DNA of 64,000 nucleotides from Atherix ibis (taxonomy: Eukaryota; Arthropoda; Insecta; Diptera; Athericidae): NCBI GenBank assembly GCA_958298945.1, contig OY282610.1, positions 50,847,667 to 50,911,666 on the forward strand. Reading direction: 5' to 3'. Under the pieces are notes generated by a model. That model had not been told where the DNA came from. It made no database searches and saw only the letters and a list, made by a program, of their open reading frames with translations. The position numbers and the translations under genes were made by a program. Positions 62,661-64,000 of this stretch are shown in pieces (the stretch's first letter is position 1; each line of letters begins with the position of its first letter).

Positions 62661-64000
62661 AATTTTAAGAAAGAAAACCATAAATTTTATGAATTTTTTC
62701 TCAAAACCACCAACAAAAATTTATCCAGAAAGAATTTTCTCATTCCAATGAGAATAATATGAATTGGAGAAGCTTTGCCTGAAAGTGCACAATCATACCC
62801 CAAACAAACATCTCCAAAAAAACACCATTTTCATAGAGAAAAACAAATTTTAAGAGAAAGTGGACTCAGTGTAATAATTGTTGCCTCCTATTTTTTGAGA
62901 AAACTGGGTGCCTGGTGTAAAAATTGGATTTTCGTGAATATTGTCACAAATTTTCGAATTTTTGTGGTTTTTTGCATATCTGTAGGTGGTCAATTTATTT
63001 TGCTTTCAGTAAATAAAAAATTTAATTTTAGGCAATTTTTTTTTAATAGTGCTCACAAAAATTTATTCTGAAAGGATATTCCTTTTTCGATCAGGATAAT
63101 ATGGATCTAGAAGGCTATGTTAAAGTGTATGTAATGAAACCATGAAACAAATTGCCATTTTTATCCAAAAAAGCAAACTTTATTTTTTTAAAAATACAGC
63201 GAACTTTAGGTATTTTTTTTTAAAACGCCTGGAAAAAATTTTCCTGTAAGGACTTTTTTAGTCCGATCAGGATAATAAGAATAATTATTAGTTTCACATA
63301 TGTATGCGCATTAACATCATTAAGCAAATTTTCGAAAAAATTTCCTTTTTCATAGAAAAATAGAAATTAAAAAAAAATTTAATGATCTTTTGGCAAATTT
63401 TTCTCAAAACTCCCACCGAAATTTATCGTGACATGTCATTTTCCTTCCAATCATTATATTAAGAGTCATAGAAGGTTTGCCTGAAAGTGTGCAATGACAC
63501 CACAAAATAAATTCTAAAAAACCTTAATTTTTATACAAAAAAAACGAATTTTAATAAAGAAAACAATTAATTTTATGAATTTTTTCTCAAAATCACCAAC
63601 AAAAATTTATCCAGAAAGGATATTCTCATTCCAATCGAGAAAATATGTATTGGAGAAGCTTTGCCTGAAAGTACGCAATGACACCATAAAAACAATTCTA
63701 AAAACCTTAATTTGTATACAAAAAAAACGAATTTTAGGAAAGAAAACTATAAATTTTATGAATTTTTTCTCAAAATCACCAACAAAAATTTATCCAGAAA
63801 GGATATTCTCATTCCAATCGAGAAAATATGCATTGGAGAAGCTTCGCCTAAAAATACGCAATGACACCTTAAAAACCGTTCTAAAAACCTTAATTTTTAT
63901 ACAAAAAAAACGAATTTTAATAAAGAAAACAATTAATTTTATGAATTTTTTCTCAAAATCACCAACAAAAATTTATCCAGAAAGGATATTCTCATTCCAA
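62661..64000 (+). repeat. HOR copy 37 (incomplete at window end)
   Basis: Anchor matching copy 33 (catatctgtagg), then A, C (cttcgcctaaaaatacgc, gacaccttaaaa) and the start of a second A cut by the window edge. From this C monomer on it departs from copy 33, marking the end of the 5.38-kb duplication. Confidence 0.93.

Larger units (their letters stand above)
52960..63720 (+). repeat. Tandem segmental duplication of about 5.38 kb
   Basis: Copies 30-33 are repeated as 34-37 at offsets of 5385, 5384, 5383 and 5382 bp. Numerous private variants match. The falling offset is explained by single-base differences in junction A-tracts (for example near 54211 and 59593). The left limit is between about 52780 and 53140, where flanking monomers stop corresponding. 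Confidence 0.92.
1..64000 (+). repeat. Satellite DNA array with higher-order repeat structure
   Basis: The full window consists of tandem head-to-tail monomers of about 184 bp, grouped into 37 higher-order copies. Each copy has an 887-bp anchor (M1-M5) followed by 0 to 44 core monomers. No stretch above 300 bases lies outside this pattern. Monomer boundaries are placed at the recurring aattttaag/aattttagg word that follows the junction A-tract. This organisation is typical of eukaryotic centromeric, pericentromeric or subtelomeric satellites; which of these applies cannot be decided from sequence alone. The taxon is not recognisable to me. Confidence 0.97.

Noticed and set aside
1..64000. CRISPR array
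   Set aside because: Repeats are about 184 bp and contiguous, with no short direct repeats separated by unique spacers and no cas-like genes.
1..64000. Transposon or retroelement insertions, tRNA or rRNA genes, telomere-type short repeats
   Set aside because: Reading junction by junction left no stretch outside the monomer pattern, no terminal inverted repeats or target duplications, and no short G-rich telomeric runs.
1..64000. CENP-B box
   Set aside because: I looked for ttcg followed at the right spacing by cggg. The cggg word is nearly absent (it appears as a private variant near 4222) and no match to the known box was found.

Overview
The whole window is one tandem array of satellite DNA. 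I see no gene, RNA gene, transposon, CRISPR array or other unique sequence. It is very AT-rich: a hand count of the monomer at 24971-25154 gives 84 A, 52 T, 28 C and 20 G, about 74% A+T, with a marked excess of A over T on the + strand. Long, diverged, multi-level tandem repeats with no interspersed genes point to a eukaryotic centromeric, pericentromeric, subtelomeric or similar heterochromatic array. I cannot name the species. All units point the same way; I found no inversion.

The basic monomer is about 184 bp (183-185). Monomers are organised into a higher-order repeat (HOR). Every HOR copy begins with a fixed 887-bp anchor of five diverged monomer-like segments: M1 (185 bp), M2 (178), M3 (178), M4 (163) and M5 (183-184). 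The anchor is followed by a variable number of closely related 'core' monomers. Core subtypes are recognised by short diagnostic words. A has aataaag and acaattaat; B has aagaaag and actataaat; C has aggaaag with gcattgg and cctaaaag; D has ggaaattctcatttc; E has tatgattttttc, often with caagcaaat; F has accataaat and tgatattc. The usual copy is M1-M5 then A-B-C-D (left part) or A-B-C-F (right part), about 1,622 bp.

I count 37 anchors. Copy lengths form a ladder of 702 + n x 184 bp, where n counts M1 plus the cores. There are copies with no core at all (888 bp), many with 2-6, one with 9 and one with 44.

Layout. Copies 1-10 (1-14932) include a tandem segmental duplication of about 5.9 kb. 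Copy 11 (14933-23900) carries an 8.08-kb anchor-free expansion of 44 core monomers, inside which a secondary 8-monomer, 1,470-bp HOR has arisen. Copies 12-29 (23901-53329) have irregular core numbers, hybrid monomers and two microhomology deletions. Copies 30-37 (53330-64000) are largely a 5.38-kb block present twice in tandem, nearly identical apart from A-tract lengths.

Open reading frames are plentiful, but they are products of repeat homogenisation. The apparent proteins overlap each other in two frames, many begin at non-ATG codons, and their lengths follow the 183/184-bp phase of the monomers. I annotate no coding sequence. The interest of the window is in array architecture and its recombination footprints, and in a conserved cluster of dyad and alternating purine-pyrimidine motifs in segment M4.
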